DNA of 64,000 bases from Arthrobacter crystallopoietes (GCF_002849715.1 NZ_CP018863.1:4526001-4590000), one strand, 5' to 3'. Numbered from the stretch's first letter, positions 1-12,781 are shown. A program made the numbers and translations. The notes: generated by a model from the letters alone, not told the origin.

Positions 1-4148
<4,148 letters not shown>

Positions 4149-4442
4149 ATTGCTTCTCCCCATCGCATGAGAACCCACAGATAGGGCCTAGTGGAACGCA
4201 GAGCCTGTTATCCGGTCGTCACGGTGCCGTTACTGACGAACAAAACCGTGAGATTCCGTATGCAACTACGTGAAGTTAGAGGACCTTGGGCGCACCATCT
4301 CAAGCATTATTGTGTTCGAGGCCGAGAGGCAGGCACTCAGGATTTTCCAAGTTTTGGACTTTAGGTTGATCCGGAAGGTCGGATACCGACATTGCCGGGC
4401 CGGATGCCGCTGTTCCGGCATTACTGTCCCTGAGGAGCGCCT

Positions 4443-5684
4443 GTGCCGAAGGCAGATGACACCAGTGAAGGGGTCCAGCTGCCGCATTCCTCCGAGCAGG
4501 TGGCAGGGAGCCGCACGCCCCGGGTGAGGGGTGTTGACGCGGCGCGCGGCGTGGCGTTGCTGGGGATGCTCGCCGTCAACGTGCTGCCAGCCGAAACGGC
4601 AAATCACGGGCCGACAATGACGACGATGTTATTGGCGGGGCACGCAGCGGCACTTTTCGCGGTCCTCGCCGGCGTTTCACTGGCATTTATTTCCGGTGGG
4701 CGCCGCCGGTTCCAAGGGCGCCCGCTGTTGGCGGCAAAGGCCGGGCTTGCGGTGCGGGGCGTACTCATTCTGGGGCTTGGCCTGTTGCTAGGTTACGCGG
4801 AACCGGGCCCGGCAATTATCCTGGCCTATTACGGTGTGATGTTCCTGCTGGCGGTACCGCTGCTGGGCCCGCCACCGTGGGCATTGGTCGTCATTGCAGT
4901 CGGCTCCGCCACACTGGCACCGGCGCTCCTGCTGGGCCTGCAGGGCGATCTCCCTACGGTGCAAACGGACAACGCCACGTTCACTGACATTTTTGAAGAG
5001 CCGGTCGGGTCGGCGGGCCTCTTGACGTTCACAGGCTTCTACCCGGCAGTACCGTGGATGGCTTATATCTGTGCCGGGATGGTGATCGGGCGGCTCAATC
5101 TCTCTTCGCGCCGATCCGCGGCCAGGCTTCTGATAGGCGGTGTCCTGCTCGCACTGTTGGCATGGGGTGTCTCGGCGTTCCTGCTCGGGCCCGCCGGGGG
5201 CTTTGGCCAGCTCGTTGCTTCGTCGCCGGGCCTTGCGGCGGATGACGTGAGCGAAGTCTTTGTCTATGGCCCGGACTCGGGCTTGCACGGCGGGTCCTGG
5301 TGGTGGTTGGCGGTAATGGCGCCGTACTCGTCGATGCCTTTGGAATTGCTGCATACGATCGGTATGTCCGCGGCAGTACTTGGGCTCGTATTGCTGCTGG
5401 GCAAAGCGTTCGATCCGATTATCGGCGTCCTGGCCCCGGCGGGGAGCATGACCCTGACCCTGTATTCCGCCCATCTGCTCTTCGTGTCCACCGGGTTCCT
5501 CGGCGACAGGCCCTTTGTCTCGCTGGCTGTCCAGACCGGCGCGGCGGTCATCTTCGCCGTGGTCTGGCACAGCACGAAAGGGAAAGGGCCGCTGGAAAGA
5601 CCGCTGGGTGCGTTATCCGAAAAGGCCCGCAACCGGATCAGACATCGGCACCGGGAAGCCCTGGATCCGGCCGCCGCGGAGTAG
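4443..5684 (+). CDS. DUF418-like multipass membrane protein
   Basis: This 413-residue polytopic membrane protein begins, after a polar lead of about 28 residues, with RVRGVDAARGVALLGM. That opening is typical of the DUF418/DUF1624 (heparan-glucosaminide acetyltransferase-like) proteins. About ten hydrophobic stretches follow. A C-terminal segment around residues 345-395 (LTLYSAHLL, then a basic tail) matches the DUF418 end. The GTG at 4443 has GAGGAG seven bases upstream. Family members are thought to move acyl groups across the membrane, but most are uncharacterised and no substrate is implied here. It is divergent from the NRPS gene and could share its regulation (inference). Confidence 0.85.
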   Translation: MPKADDTSEGVQLPHSSEQVAGSRTPRVRGVDAARGVALLGMLAVNVLPAETANHGPTMTTMLLAGHAAALFAVLAGVSLAFISGGRRRFQGRPLLAAKAGLAVRGVLILGLGLLLGYAEPGPAIILAYYGVMFLLAVPLLGPPPWALVVIAVGSATLAPALLLGLQGDLPTVQTDNATFTDIFEEPVGSAGLLTFTGFYPAVPWMAYICAGMVIGRLNLSSRRSAARLLIGGVLLALLAWGVSAFLLGPAGGFGQLVASSPGLAADDVSEVFVYGPDSGLHGGSWWWLAVMAPYSSMPLELLHTIGMSAAVLGLVLLLGKAFDPIIGVLAPAGSMTLTLYSAHLLFVSTGFLGDRPFVSLAVQTGAAVIFAVVWHSTKGKGPLERPLGALSEKARNRIRHRHREALDPAAAE

Positions 5685-5978
5685 ACACCTTCCGAACACG
5701 CCAGGGCTTCGGGGATTCGCGGTGGGCCGCTGTGAGTCGTTGGTCCCTTATCGTTCGCCGGTACACGGCTTACGTCTGGTAAATCTGCTGCACCGGAAAA
5801 TTACAGGCCGAGCGGTGGCTCACGGAGAACGTTTTTCGTAGCCGCGAGAAAAATCCCGATTCAGCTTCCCGGCTGGTCTTTCAGGGGCTCCTGCCGTACC
5901 GGATACGGCCAAAAGCCTTCTGTGGATAGAGTTCCTCACTGCCTGGCGCCGCACTCTGGGTGCGGTACCGGGTCCGGG
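5685..5978. other. Convergent intergenic gap
   Basis: These 294 bases separate the ends of the DUF418-like gene and the potassium channel gene. I see no convincing frame, RNA or strong terminator hairpin here. Confidence 0.5.
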
Positions 5979-6854
5979 TCAGCCTTGGGTGCCTTGGCCG
6001 TGGTCGTTCGCGTAGGCCGCGAAAACGTCTTCGGGGTTCTCGTCCTTGGGCACGAAATCCTCTCCGAGTTTTTTCGCCAACTGCTCCAGTGCGACGGAGA
6101 TCCGCCGGGCGCTGAGCTGTAGGTCCTTGCTCGGGGAAGCAGCCGCCGCTTCCCGCAACGCCAGTGCGTACGGCAGCTGCCGGGCCAGGGAAAGGTCCGG
6201 GTCCTCCTCTTGAAAGTAGTAGCTCTCCGTGTACTGGGTGAAGTCGATGCGGACCTTCTCCAGCTGGGCCGTCAGGGTGTCCAGGATACGGGTGGCTACA
6301 GCATGGTCAACTTCGCCGAGCGTCTTGGCGTAATTGATGTCGGCAAGACCTTTGAGCTCCAGGGCCAGTGACCGGCGCCGGGACAGCGGAGGATAAACCT
6401 GGGTGAACCAGGTCAGTGCCGCGGTCAGCAGGGCGAAACCGGTCAGCCCCTGCAGCGGGGAGGCCAGGCGAACCCACGGGTCGGTGGCCACGACATCCCC
6501 AAAGCCCAAGGTCGCCAGGGTCACGAGGGAAACGTAGATTGCCTCAGCGATGTCGGGATAGTCTGCTGGATTCACCCCCGGGGAGTACATGAAACCGCCC
6601 GGGATATGCGGGTAGTAGATCAACGCCCAGCCGATTGTCTGCAGGGCCACCCACAGCAGGATCACGGCTACCATCGCCGCAGGTCCCACGGCAGATCCCA
6701 GCCGGTGACCGGTGGCCCTCGACGCCCGCCAGACACCCGAGAGCACCAGATGGCTCAGGTAGCCTTTGCCGCTCGGGTGCAGCAAGCTGTGAAACATGTC
6801 GATCAATCCCAGTACGGCGAGTGAAATTCCTGCCACTGTCAGAAGTACATCCAC
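5979..6854 (-). CDS. Two-TM potassium channel family protein
   Basis: This 291-residue ion channel has a first hydrophobic helix (residues 3-20), another at 58-80, a pore loop with the selectivity filter TLGFGD at 115-120, and an exit helix at about 132-152. It then has a cytoplasmic tail of about 140 residues with coiled-coil character. Phe instead of Tyr in the filter is common in actinobacterial members. No RCK/TrkA nucleotide-binding domain is visible. The GTG at 6854 lies after GGAGG with good spacing; the ATG four bases further in reads into a stop after two codons. The likely role is K+ conductance across the plasma membrane. Confidence 0.88.
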   Translation of the reverse strand: MDVLLTVAGISLAVLGLIDMFHSLLHPSGKGYLSHLVLSGVWRASRATGHRLGSAVGPAAMVAVILLWVALQTIGWALIYYPHIPGGFMYSPGVNPADYPDIAEAIYVSLVTLATLGFGDVVATDPWVRLASPLQGLTGFALLTAALTWFTQVYPPLSRRRSLALELKGLADINYAKTLGEVDHAVATRILDTLTAQLEKVRIDFTQYTESYYFQEEDPDLSLARQLPYALALREAAAASPSKDLQLSARRISVALEQLAKKLGEDFVPKDENPEDVFAAYANDHGQGTQG

Positions 6855-7132
6855 GTCCGGCCTCCGTCTTTGGTGTTGTTCCAGTCGTCCTGGCCCGCAG
6901 GTTCGCTCATATGGCCGGCAAGTAACCGGCCGCCTGGCATCCCGGCGCCCGTATCAATCACGATCCCATCGGAGAAGGCTCCATCGTAGGCAGGGCGGCA
7001 ACGCCTCTTCATGTTGCCGGCGCTTCTGCACGCTTGCCTTGCGGCTTCCGCGAGGAGAAACGGCACAGCTTCCTGCGACGAAGTTCACGAGTCTCAGTAA
7101 TCTAGCAGTACTGAGGACAAGAGGAACTTAGG

Positions 7133-8029
7133 ATGCAGAAGAAGTTGTTGGGACAAACCGGCCTGTTCGTTTCCGAGCTTGGGTTTGGGGCCGGTGGATA
7201 CTGGGGGTTTACAGCCTTTCCCGAGAAGAAGGCGGCCGCGCTGATCGACATAGCCCTCGAGCACGGAATCAACCTTTTCGATACCGGCCCCAACTACAGC
7301 GCCGGGAACGCTGAAACCAGGTTGGGCAGAATCCTTAAGGAAAGGTCCGCAGAACCCGTCGTGGCTACCAAGGTAGGCACCAGATTCGTCGACGGCAGGC
7401 ATATCAAGGACTTCACCCCGGACGGCATCGAAAAAAGCATTGTCTCGAGCCTTAGAAACCTTCAGCTGGAGCGACTACCGCTGGTTCATTTCCACGGATT
7501 CCCCCGACCGGCAGAACCGGCAATCGACAAACTCCTGGACCTCAAGGACCGGGACCTGATCGGCCACATTGGCGTCTCCGCAAACGGCTCCGGCGCCCGG
7601 AAAACTGTCGACATGGACGTCTTCAATTCGCTGATGATCGAATACAACGTCATCAACAGGGCCGGCCCGGCAAAAATCATCGACACAGCCGGCAGCCGGG
7701 GCATGGGGGTGCTGGTCAAATCCCCGCTGGCACAAACCCTGTTTTCGAACGATATTTTCAAAATCAGGCGCCGAAGCGACATCTGGTATCTGCTCAGGGC
7801 AATGAAGAATCACAGAAGCAAGTTCACTCGCGGCCGGAGCTACCGGTTCCTCAACCATATTGACGGCATGACCGGCAGCGAAGCGGCCCTCAACTTTGTG
7901 CTCGCCAACCCTCATGTCACCAGCGCCATCACCGGAACCGTCGATGCCCAACATCTTGTCAGCAACATCGAGGCCGCGGGCAAAGGCTTGCCGCCGGAAC
8001 TGCTGAAGAGAATCGAGTCGACCGGATAG
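7133..8029 (+). CDS. Aldo/keto reductase
   Basis: This 298-residue NAD(P)H-dependent oxidoreductase has the (beta/alpha)8 aldo/keto reductase fold. The catalytic residues are visible: Asp and Tyr in LFDTGPNYSAG (about residues 49-59), Lys in VATKVGT (about 81), and His in LVHFHGF (about 121). The C-terminal segment SAITGTVDAQHLVSNIEA matches the cofactor-binding end of the family. The length is normal. The ATG at 7133 is preceded by GAGGA. It stands alone between genes on the other strand, so the substrate cannot be inferred. Confidence 0.92.
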   Translation: MQKKLLGQTGLFVSELGFGAGGYWGFTAFPEKKAAALIDIALEHGINLFDTGPNYSAGNAETRLGRILKERSAEPVVATKVGTRFVDGRHIKDFTPDGIEKSIVSSLRNLQLERLPLVHFHGFPRPAEPAIDKLLDLKDRDLIGHIGVSANGSGARKTVDMDVFNSLMIEYNVINRAGPAKIIDTAGSRGMGVLVKSPLAQTLFSNDIFKIRRRSDIWYLLRAMKNHRSKFTRGRSYRFLNHIDGMTGSEAALNFVLANPHVTSAITGTVDAQHLVSNIEAAGKGLPPELLKRIESTG

Positions 8030-8198
8030 GTCCCGCCGAAGGCGCAACCGGCGCGTAGAGCGCGAAGACCGAGTTCGCAGTGCCCTTCCGGCGCACCTGC
8101 CAAACCGAACGGTGACTCCGCAACGCCGGCCTGTCAGGGGATCGGCGCGGCCATGTTCCGTCGCCGTCAGCGTGCTGACCAAGGGCCCGGTTTCCCAG

Positions 8199-8687
8199 CT
8201 AGCGGCGGGCCCGCCGTCTGCTCAGGGCAGCCAGGCCGAGCAGGCATACCCCGGCAACCAGCCACACTTCAGCGAGGTTGAAGTCGGGGAGCCATCCCGT
8301 ATAGAAGTATTCGATGTGACCGCGTCCCTCCACCCGGCCAACCAGCTCTGCCGTCGCCCCGCCAAGAATCAACGCGCTGGCCATCAGATCCGGGGTATGC
8401 CCAGCCATTGCAGCATGCAGTGTGTAAGCACCCAGGATGATGACGGCCAAACCCAGTCCTATAAGGAGTATCCGCTCAGGAAATCCAACAGCGTCAGAGT
8501 CGGATTGCGTATCGTAGGACGGTCGCAGCTGCAGGATCCCGAAATCGAAAACCTGGGCAGCAGGCATGCGGGCCATTGTCCAGGATTTGAGGCCCAGATC
8601 CGCGACCGCCAGAAGAGCTGCCGTCGCATAAACCTGCACCAGCCGGCGAAAAACCGGAACACGTTCCGAAGCCTCCGGCCCAGTCAT
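8199..8687 (-). CDS. Signal peptidase II (LspA)-like membrane protein lacking catalytic aspartates
   Basis: This 162-residue four-helix membrane protein has LspA architecture: a first helix with ADLGLKSW (compare DQxTK), the GG(A)-x-A-x-L region at 109-116, and FNLAEVW at 136-142. LspA is an aspartyl peptidase whose two catalytic Asp lie in N-L-x-D-R and F-N-x-A-D. Here the first is Gly117 (VGRVEG) and the second is Glu140 (NLAE), so peptidase activity is doubtful. The start at 8687 has AGGA six bases upstream and gives the normal LspA length; a longer upstream frame adds only unlikely sequence. It may be a pseudo-enzyme or have another substrate. Its position beside a lipoprotein-rich copper island that has its own lgt is suggestive. 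Confidence 0.75.
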   Translation of the reverse strand: MTGPEASERVPVFRRLVQVYATAALLAVADLGLKSWTMARMPAAQVFDFGILQLRPSYDTQSDSDAVGFPERILLIGLGLAVIILGAYTLHAAMAGHTPDLMASALILGGATAELVGRVEGRGHIEYFYTGWLPDFNLAEVWLVAGVCLLGLAALSRRRARR

Positions 8688-8894
8688 TGGAGTCCTGTCT
8701 TTTGTGCCATGTAGAACGTACCGGTGTTCAGCGAGGAAATCCGCTGGCCGTGCCCCATACTTCCTGTCTCCGTACTTTAGGATACGACCGGCAGCCGGCG
8801 GACACGGCAGGCGTGCGCCTTTCCAGGGGTACAAGGGCGGGAGGCGAAGGCCTGGTTTCTTCTTCCACCCCGCTTGGTGACGGCTTCGTCCGAC

Positions 8895-9482
8895 TTACAC
8901 GTTTCCTGTTGCGCCCTCAGGGAATTTCAGGCCGGACATGATGACGGCGACGAGCCGGTGAACGGCATCCTGGGATGACAGCGTGTTTGCCGCTGCGAGG
9001 GCATGCAGGCAGTAGACAGCTAGCTCCTCCGGCGAAACGTCAGTCCGCAGGTCACCGGCGTCCGCCGTCTCGCCTATTAGATCCCGGATGAAATCTTGGA
9101 GATGCTGTTGGGCTCGGGAAATATGCCCGCCATGGTGAAGCAAGGCTGCGAGTTCGGTGCCGTGATGTTGATAAGAGATCCGCGCGTAGGCTTCCAGTAC
9201 GGCTTTGAGCCGCCCGGCAGGGTTGCCGGCCCCGTGCCGGATCCCGGCCAGCTGTTCCAGATGGCCGGTGACTTGGCGTTCGTGCCAGGCGGCCATGATC
9301 GCATCGACATCCGGGAAGTATTTGTAAAGCGTGGCCCTTCCGATGCCGACCGCCTCGGCGACCTGGGTCATCGTCACCGAGGCAAGCCCATGCCTGTGCA
9401 CGAGGTCTGCAGTCGCGTCCAGTGTTGCAGCCCGTACGGCATCGCGGTGGGCCGCTATCGTCTCGTTCCACAGTTTGGGCAC
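8895..9482 (-). CDS. TetR-family transcriptional regulator
   Basis: This 195-residue one-component regulator carries an N-terminal TetR helix-turn-helix at about residues 28-58 (SVTMTQVAEAVGIGRATLYKYF) and a helical ligand/dimer domain. Start is GTG at 9482 with only a weak ribosome site, so initiation may be leaderless. It is divergent from the small two-gene membrane operon at 9595, the usual arrangement for a TetR repressor and its target. The 112-bp gap contains an AT-rich imperfect palindrome that may be the operator. The ligand is unknown. Confidence 0.9.
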   Translation of the reverse strand: MPKLWNETIAAHRDAVRAATLDATADLVHRHGLASVTMTQVAEAVGIGRATLYKYFPDVDAIMAAWHERQVTGHLEQLAGIRHGAGNPAGRLKAVLEAYARISYQHHGTELAALLHHGGHISRAQQHLQDFIRDLIGETADAGDLRTDVSPEELAVYCLHALAAANTLSSQDAVHRLVAVIMSGLKFPEGATGNV

Positions 9483-9525
9483 GCTTTTAGTTTAGGGTGC
9501 GCGGTAAGACCGGGAGCGATCAAGA

Positions 9526-9556
9526 CACTTTGTATCGTAAAATACTGTTATCGACC
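9526..9556. promoter_or_regulatory. Candidate TetR operator/divergent promoter
   Basis: An AT-rich segment in the gap between the TetR gene and the 9595 operon contains the inverted repeat GTAT-cgtaaa-ATAC (9532-9545) and the overlapping TCGTAA/TTATCGA arms. Position and symmetry fit a TetR operator, but the assignment is inference. Confidence 0.4.
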
Positions 9557-9594
9557 GCCGTTGATGCCAGCCCTTTAAGAGGAGAACCCCGCTC

Positions 9595-9804
9595 ATGGAC
9601 GAACCGCACAACAACCCCCGGCAGGACCGGCAGACCGGTTCCGGCCGCGATTCCGCTCCGCGGACGCCCCGCTGGGTATACGTCTTCGGAATCATCACCG
9701 CCGTCCTCGTCCTGGCGTTTGCGATCTTCCACCTTGCCGGCGGTGGCCTCGGCAGGCATGCTCCGGCCTCCAGCGGCTGGGAGTACGGCGTACAGCTGTC
9801 ATGA
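9595..9804 (+). CDS. Small single-pass membrane protein
   Basis: This 69-residue protein has a polar N-terminus rich in Pro, Arg and Gln, and one transmembrane helix at about residues 26-48 (WVYVFGIITAVLVLAFAIFHL). The ATG at 9595 follows AAGAGGAGAA. Its stop overlaps the start of the next gene (ATGA at 9801), so the two are translationally coupled. It is probably controlled by the divergent TetR protein. I do not recognise a named family. Confidence 0.8.
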   Translation: MDEPHNNPRQDRQTGSGRDSAPRTPRWVYVFGIITAVLVLAFAIFHLAGGGLGRHAPASSGWEYGVQLS

Positions 9805-10328
9805 AAATGCCTCCGCGGCTTCGCAAGCTGGCCCTCACCGCCCACGTCACGGCGTCCGTTGGCTGGCTTGGTGCCGTGGCCGGGTTCCTGGTCCTGGCCA
9901 TCGCCGGCCTGGGCAGCAGGGACCTGCAGACCGTGCGCGCTGCCTACATTTCCATGGAACTCATCGGCTGGTTCGCCATCGTCCCGCTGAGCCTTGCGTC
10001 GTTGCTGACCGGACTCATCCAGGCCCTGGGCACTGTTTGGGGGCTGTTCCGGCACTACTGGGTGCTTGCGAAACTACTGATAACCGTCGTTGCCAGTTTC
10101 CTCCTGGTCGTACACATGCAGCCGGTCAGCCTTATGGCCGACCGGGCTGCCGGGACGTCCTTGGCCTTCGCTGACCCGGACGGACTGAAGGTCCAGCTGC
10201 TCGCTGACGCCGGCGCCGCCTTGGCTGTTCTGCTCGTGGCCGTAGTGCTCTCGGTTTACAAGCCCCAGGGCAGGACCCGGTACGGGTGGCGCAAGCAGCA
10301 GGAACAGCGCGCGGCGTGGTTGCCGTGA
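9801..10328 (+). CDS. Four-helix conserved membrane protein
   Basis: This 175-residue membrane protein has helices at about 9-35, 48-75, 85-108 and 130-152. Its layout, with His residues near the first and third helices (LTAHVTAS, LVVHMQP), resembles small DUF2269/CopD-like membrane proteins. That similarity is suggestive only. It is coupled to the upstream gene through a four-base overlap and ends in a basic tail. The TetR-divergent context suggests an inducible membrane function. Confidence 0.78.
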   Translation: MKMPPRLRKLALTAHVTASVGWLGAVAGFLVLAIAGLGSRDLQTVRAAYISMELIGWFAIVPLSLASLLTGLIQALGTVWGLFRHYWVLAKLLITVVASFLLVVHMQPVSLMADRAAGTSLAFADPDGLKVQLLADAGAALAVLLVAVVLSVYKPQGRTRYGWRKQQEQRAAWLP

Positions 10329-10474
10329 GGCTGCCCCGGCTGCCGGTGCATGCCGCACTTCAGGCCTCGCCCACTATGACTGCTCTGATCACCAACATCC
10401 TTTTTTCTTAATCAGCATGCCGCAGCAAACCCTGAAAATGTCTATCAACCGGCAGTCAGGGTTCAAGCTGCGGT

Positions 10475-11200
10475 TCAGTCCTCCCCCTCCTGTGCGGAGA
10501 GCCAGGTGCGGAAGTCGACAACTTCCGCTTCCTGATTCAGGATTCCGGTGGCCGCAGCCACCCGCAGCTGGGCATGGGGCGCCCTGGACTGCGGCTCCAG
10601 GAATTCGATAATCCCGCCCTGGTGATGCGGGATCATGCGCACGACGAAAGCCTTGTCAAAACCTTCGCCATCTTCGACCTGGCGCAGTTCTTTGATCATT
10701 TGTTCGGTTTCACGGTCCATCTTTGCCATTTCCCGGCGGGCTTCCCGGGGAGCTTCTTCCTTCGCCTCCTCGGGTGTCAGGCCGTACCATTCATCCAGCC
10801 ATCGGGTGAACTGGTCGATCTGGTGCTGCTGGTTGGCGATGATGTTCTCGGCATGGGTACGGACGTCCGGGCTCTCGCCCCGCTCAAGTTCGAGCTCAGC
10901 CATTTCAATGGCGGCACGGTGATGCGGAATGATCGCCGCCATGAACGTTACTTCGAGGTCTTTGCCTTCCAGATTGGCCAGGGTTTCGCCGAACTCATAA
11001 ACGGTGGGAGAGGTTGGCTCCGGCTGCTCCCCCGATTCAGCCGTATGGGCCTGCGTCAGTACTGTTGCCGGCACTTCCGTTGCGGCAGTTGCTACCGGTG
11101 TGCTGCCCAGCATGGCCGCCAGCATGGCGGCGGAAACTGCAGCTGCGGCGCGGCCGCGGCGGGCGTGATTTGTTTGCATCGTCTTACGTCTTTCGTTCAT
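10475..11200 (-). CDS. Secreted DUF305 protein
   Basis: This exported protein has 241 residues. A cleavable-type signal sequence spans about residues 8-40, ending near VATAAT. It contains two DUF305 half-domains: the first has IIPHHRAAIEMAE with the HHxxxxxM signature; the second has MIPHHQGGIIEF, where the Met is replaced by Phe. DUF305 proteins are four-helix bundles common near copper and heavy-metal genes, and the His/Met pairs are the presumed metal ligands. The ATG at 11200 is favoured because the truncated sister copy near 31.5 kb preserves this first start but not the internal Met at 11179. It is transcribed in the same direction as the copper-storage gene upstream. Confidence 0.88.
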   Translation of the reverse strand: MNERRKTMQTNHARRGRAAAAVSAAMLAAMLGSTPVATAATEVPATVLTQAHTAESGEQPEPTSPTVYEFGETLANLEGKDLEVTFMAAIIPHHRAAIEMAELELERGESPDVRTHAENIIANQQHQIDQFTRWLDEWYGLTPEEAKEEAPREARREMAKMDRETEQMIKELRQVEDGEGFDKAFVVRMIPHHQGGIIEFLEPQSRAPHAQLRVAAATGILNQEAEVVDFRTWLSAQEGED

Positions 11201-11280
11201 ATTCGTGTTTTGGTTCCGCCACCGGGCAAGGGGACGTCCCCCTGGGACCTCCCCTCACCCTGGCGGGACTTGGCCGCTGG

Positions 11281-11688
11281 TTAGCCCAGTGAGCCCAGCA
11301 GCTCGGCGCAGGCCTGTTCACAGCGGCGGCAGGCCTCGGCGCAGACGCGGCAGTGGTCGTGCATGGAGGCGTGCCGTTCGCATTCGTCGGCGCAGGCCTT
11401 GCAGACGGTCCGGCAGGCTTCCAGGACGACGCGGGTGACGTTGGCGTCGTACCCGGTGTGGCGGGACAGCGTGTTGCCGGTAGTGACGCAGATGTCGGCG
11501 CAGTCGAGGTTGGTGCGGATGCACTTGGTCAGGTCGGCGACCATGTCTTCGCTGAGGCACGCATCCGCGCAGGCCGTGCAGGTCTGCGCGCATTCGAAAC
11601 AGGCCCGGATGCACTCGATAAGTTTCGCCTTGTCGACGTTCCCCAGGTCCTTGGGGTACGTGTCGAGCATTGTCTGTACGTGTGTCAT
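11281..11688 (-). CDS. Four-helix-bundle copper storage protein (Csp3-like)
   Basis: This 135-residue protein has 18 Cys placed along helices in CxxxC spacings (for example CIRACFECAQTC and CRVCAEACRRCEQAC). This is the pattern of cytosolic Csp3 proteins, which line a four-helix bundle with thiols and store many Cu(I) ions. No signal peptide is present, so it acts in the cytoplasm. The ATG at 11688 follows GGAGAAG; upstream in-frame sequence has no family similarity. A near-identical second copy lies at 31623. The neighbours are DUF305 downstream and a SISRT-tagged membrane protein upstream, all on the same strand. Confidence 0.93.
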   Translation of the reverse strand: MTHVQTMLDTYPKDLGNVDKAKLIECIRACFECAQTCTACADACLSEDMVADLTKCIRTNLDCADICVTTGNTLSRHTGYDANVTRVVLEACRTVCKACADECERHASMHDHCRVCAEACRRCEQACAELLGSLG

Positions 11689-11902
11689 TGTTCTTCTCCG
11701 ATTCGTTCTTGGTGTCACCGGTGGCGGTTGCGGCCACCATGGTTTCGGTACGGTGCGTTGTGCCTGTCTTGCTACCGGATCCTGCCTGCCTCCCCGTTGA
11801 AAACGCCGGAACGGTCGCCGGCGAGGGGAAGGCATGCGGGCAGGGCCGCTCAACGAGCGCCATCCGCCAGGCGGCCGGCACCCGGCAGACACGGGGCCCG
11901 GT

Positions 11903-12349
11903 TTATGTCCGGCTGATCGACATCTCAATGAGGGATGGTGACTGCGGAGGCGGCCCCGGATCCATGCCCGTCGGCGACGGTGCTGCTGCGGGCGGATCAG
12001 TCAGTGCGTGCTCGGGCAGGACCAAAACGGCTTGCCCTTCGGGGCGCTGGACGGCTGCAGAGGTGTCCGGTGCCGCGTACTTTCCACAGCAGTCATGGCG
12101 GTGGCCTTCTGCATGAGGCGCCGTGTCCAGCGCTGGTCCTATCCCCGGACCCACTTCAGGCTTTACGTGGTGGGCATGCCCGGCCGCTGCTGGCTCCGCA
12201 GAAATCCGGCCACCTGCTTCCGGCTGCCCGGTGACGCACACGGACATCACGCTCGCAACGAGAAGCGTGAGGGCCACACCGACAATGATGCTTCGCCAGG
12301 CCCCCACCCGGTGAAGCATCGCTGCAGGACGTCTCGTAAGCCGGATCAT
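11903..12349 (-). CDS. His-rich small membrane/secreted protein with C-terminal SISRT signature (DUF6153-like)
   Basis: This protein of about 148 residues has one N-terminal hydrophobic helix (about 20-41, ending VCVTG), then a low-complexity Pro/Ala/His region with GHAHH, HAEGHRHDCCG, and the terminal signature SPSLIEMSISRT. Three further proteins in this window share that ending. The architecture resembles the DUF6153 family as I recall it, which is a family judgement and not a search result. The ATG at 12349 has GGAAGG at proper spacing. Clustered His and paired Cys suggest metal binding outside the membrane (inference). It lies upstream of and in line with the Csp gene. Confidence 0.75.
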   Translation of the reverse strand: MIRLTRRPAAMLHRVGAWRSIIVGVALTLLVASVMSVCVTGQPEAGGRISAEPAAAGHAHHVKPEVGPGIGPALDTAPHAEGHRHDCCGKYAAPDTSAAVQRPEGQAVLVLPEHALTDPPAAAPSPTGMDPGPPPQSPSLIEMSISRT

Positions 12350-12371
12350 GATCCTTCCATAGGGACGAACA

Positions 12372-12386
12372 TGTGTGGCCCACACT
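12372..12386. promoter_or_regulatory. Palindrome upstream of tagged small protein, left copy
   Basis: TGTGTGG-C-CCACACT is a near-perfect 7-1-7 inverted repeat located 23-37 bases before the start codon of the small protein. It is conserved in the other direct-repeat copy at 32761-32775 and differs from the CsoR box, so it may bind another regulator. Confidence 0.4.
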
Positions 12387-12479
12387 ACCGATGCGCCTCA
12401 GGTCCGGCTACCCCAAAAGCCGAACTGCACCATAAAGCGAAAGCACAGCACAACCGCCAACCGACCGCCAGCAGCTTCG

Positions 12480-12735
12480 CCTCGATCGGCCGCGGGGTCA
12501 AAGCCGACGTCGGTGCCTCCGCCAGCTACGGCAAGATGATCCTGAACCTCATCTGGGCCAAGGGCTACAAGGTCATCGCCGTTCCCTGGCCGCGGGCTTG
12601 CCGGTCTTTGCCAGCGTCGCAATCTCCCCTGCAGTAGCAGGCGAACTGATGCCGGTGTCCACCATCGTCGTGGCCCTGAACGCCCAGCTGCTGCGGCCGG
12701 ATCAAGCTCGATGCCGCCGCGGTGCAATAAGCCGT
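12480..12735 (+). pseudogene. C-terminal remnant of a copper-transporting P-type ATPase
   Basis: Only the last two membrane helices of a CopB/CopA-type P1B ATPase remain. One frame reads SYGKMILNLIWAKGYKVIAVP; the next frame continues LAAGLPVFASVAISPAV and ends STIVVALNAQLLRP. Both are characteristic of the ATPase C-terminus. The two frames join at a missing base near 12585 (CCCTGGCC where CCGCTGGCC would be expected). There is no start and there are no catalytic domains, so it is non-functional. A hairpin terminator directly follows. It shows that a copper pump gene once stood here. Confidence 0.85.
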
Positions 12736-12751
12736 AGCCGTGGCGCAGAAC

Positions 12752-12781
12752 ACAGGCCCTGCCGGATTCGGCAGGGCCTGT
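12752..12781 (+). terminator. Hairpin terminator after the ATPase remnant
   Basis: A perfect 12-bp stem (ACAGGCCCTGCC and its complement) with a 6-base loop lies 17 bases past the remnant. There is no long U tract, as is usual in high-GC actinobacteria. Confidence 0.7.

Larger units (their letters stand above)
11181..12402 (-). repeat. Direct repeat, left copy (DUF305 start, Csp, tagged small protein)
   Basis: This block recurs in the same orientation at about 31519-32803. It runs from the first codons of the DUF305 gene through the copper-storage gene and the SISRT-tagged small protein, and stops at a sharp homology boundary (GGTCCGGCTACCCC) just upstream of that protein's promoter. The copper-storage proteins differ at 7 of 135 residues; the spacer between the two genes has diverged. 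Confidence 0.85.
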
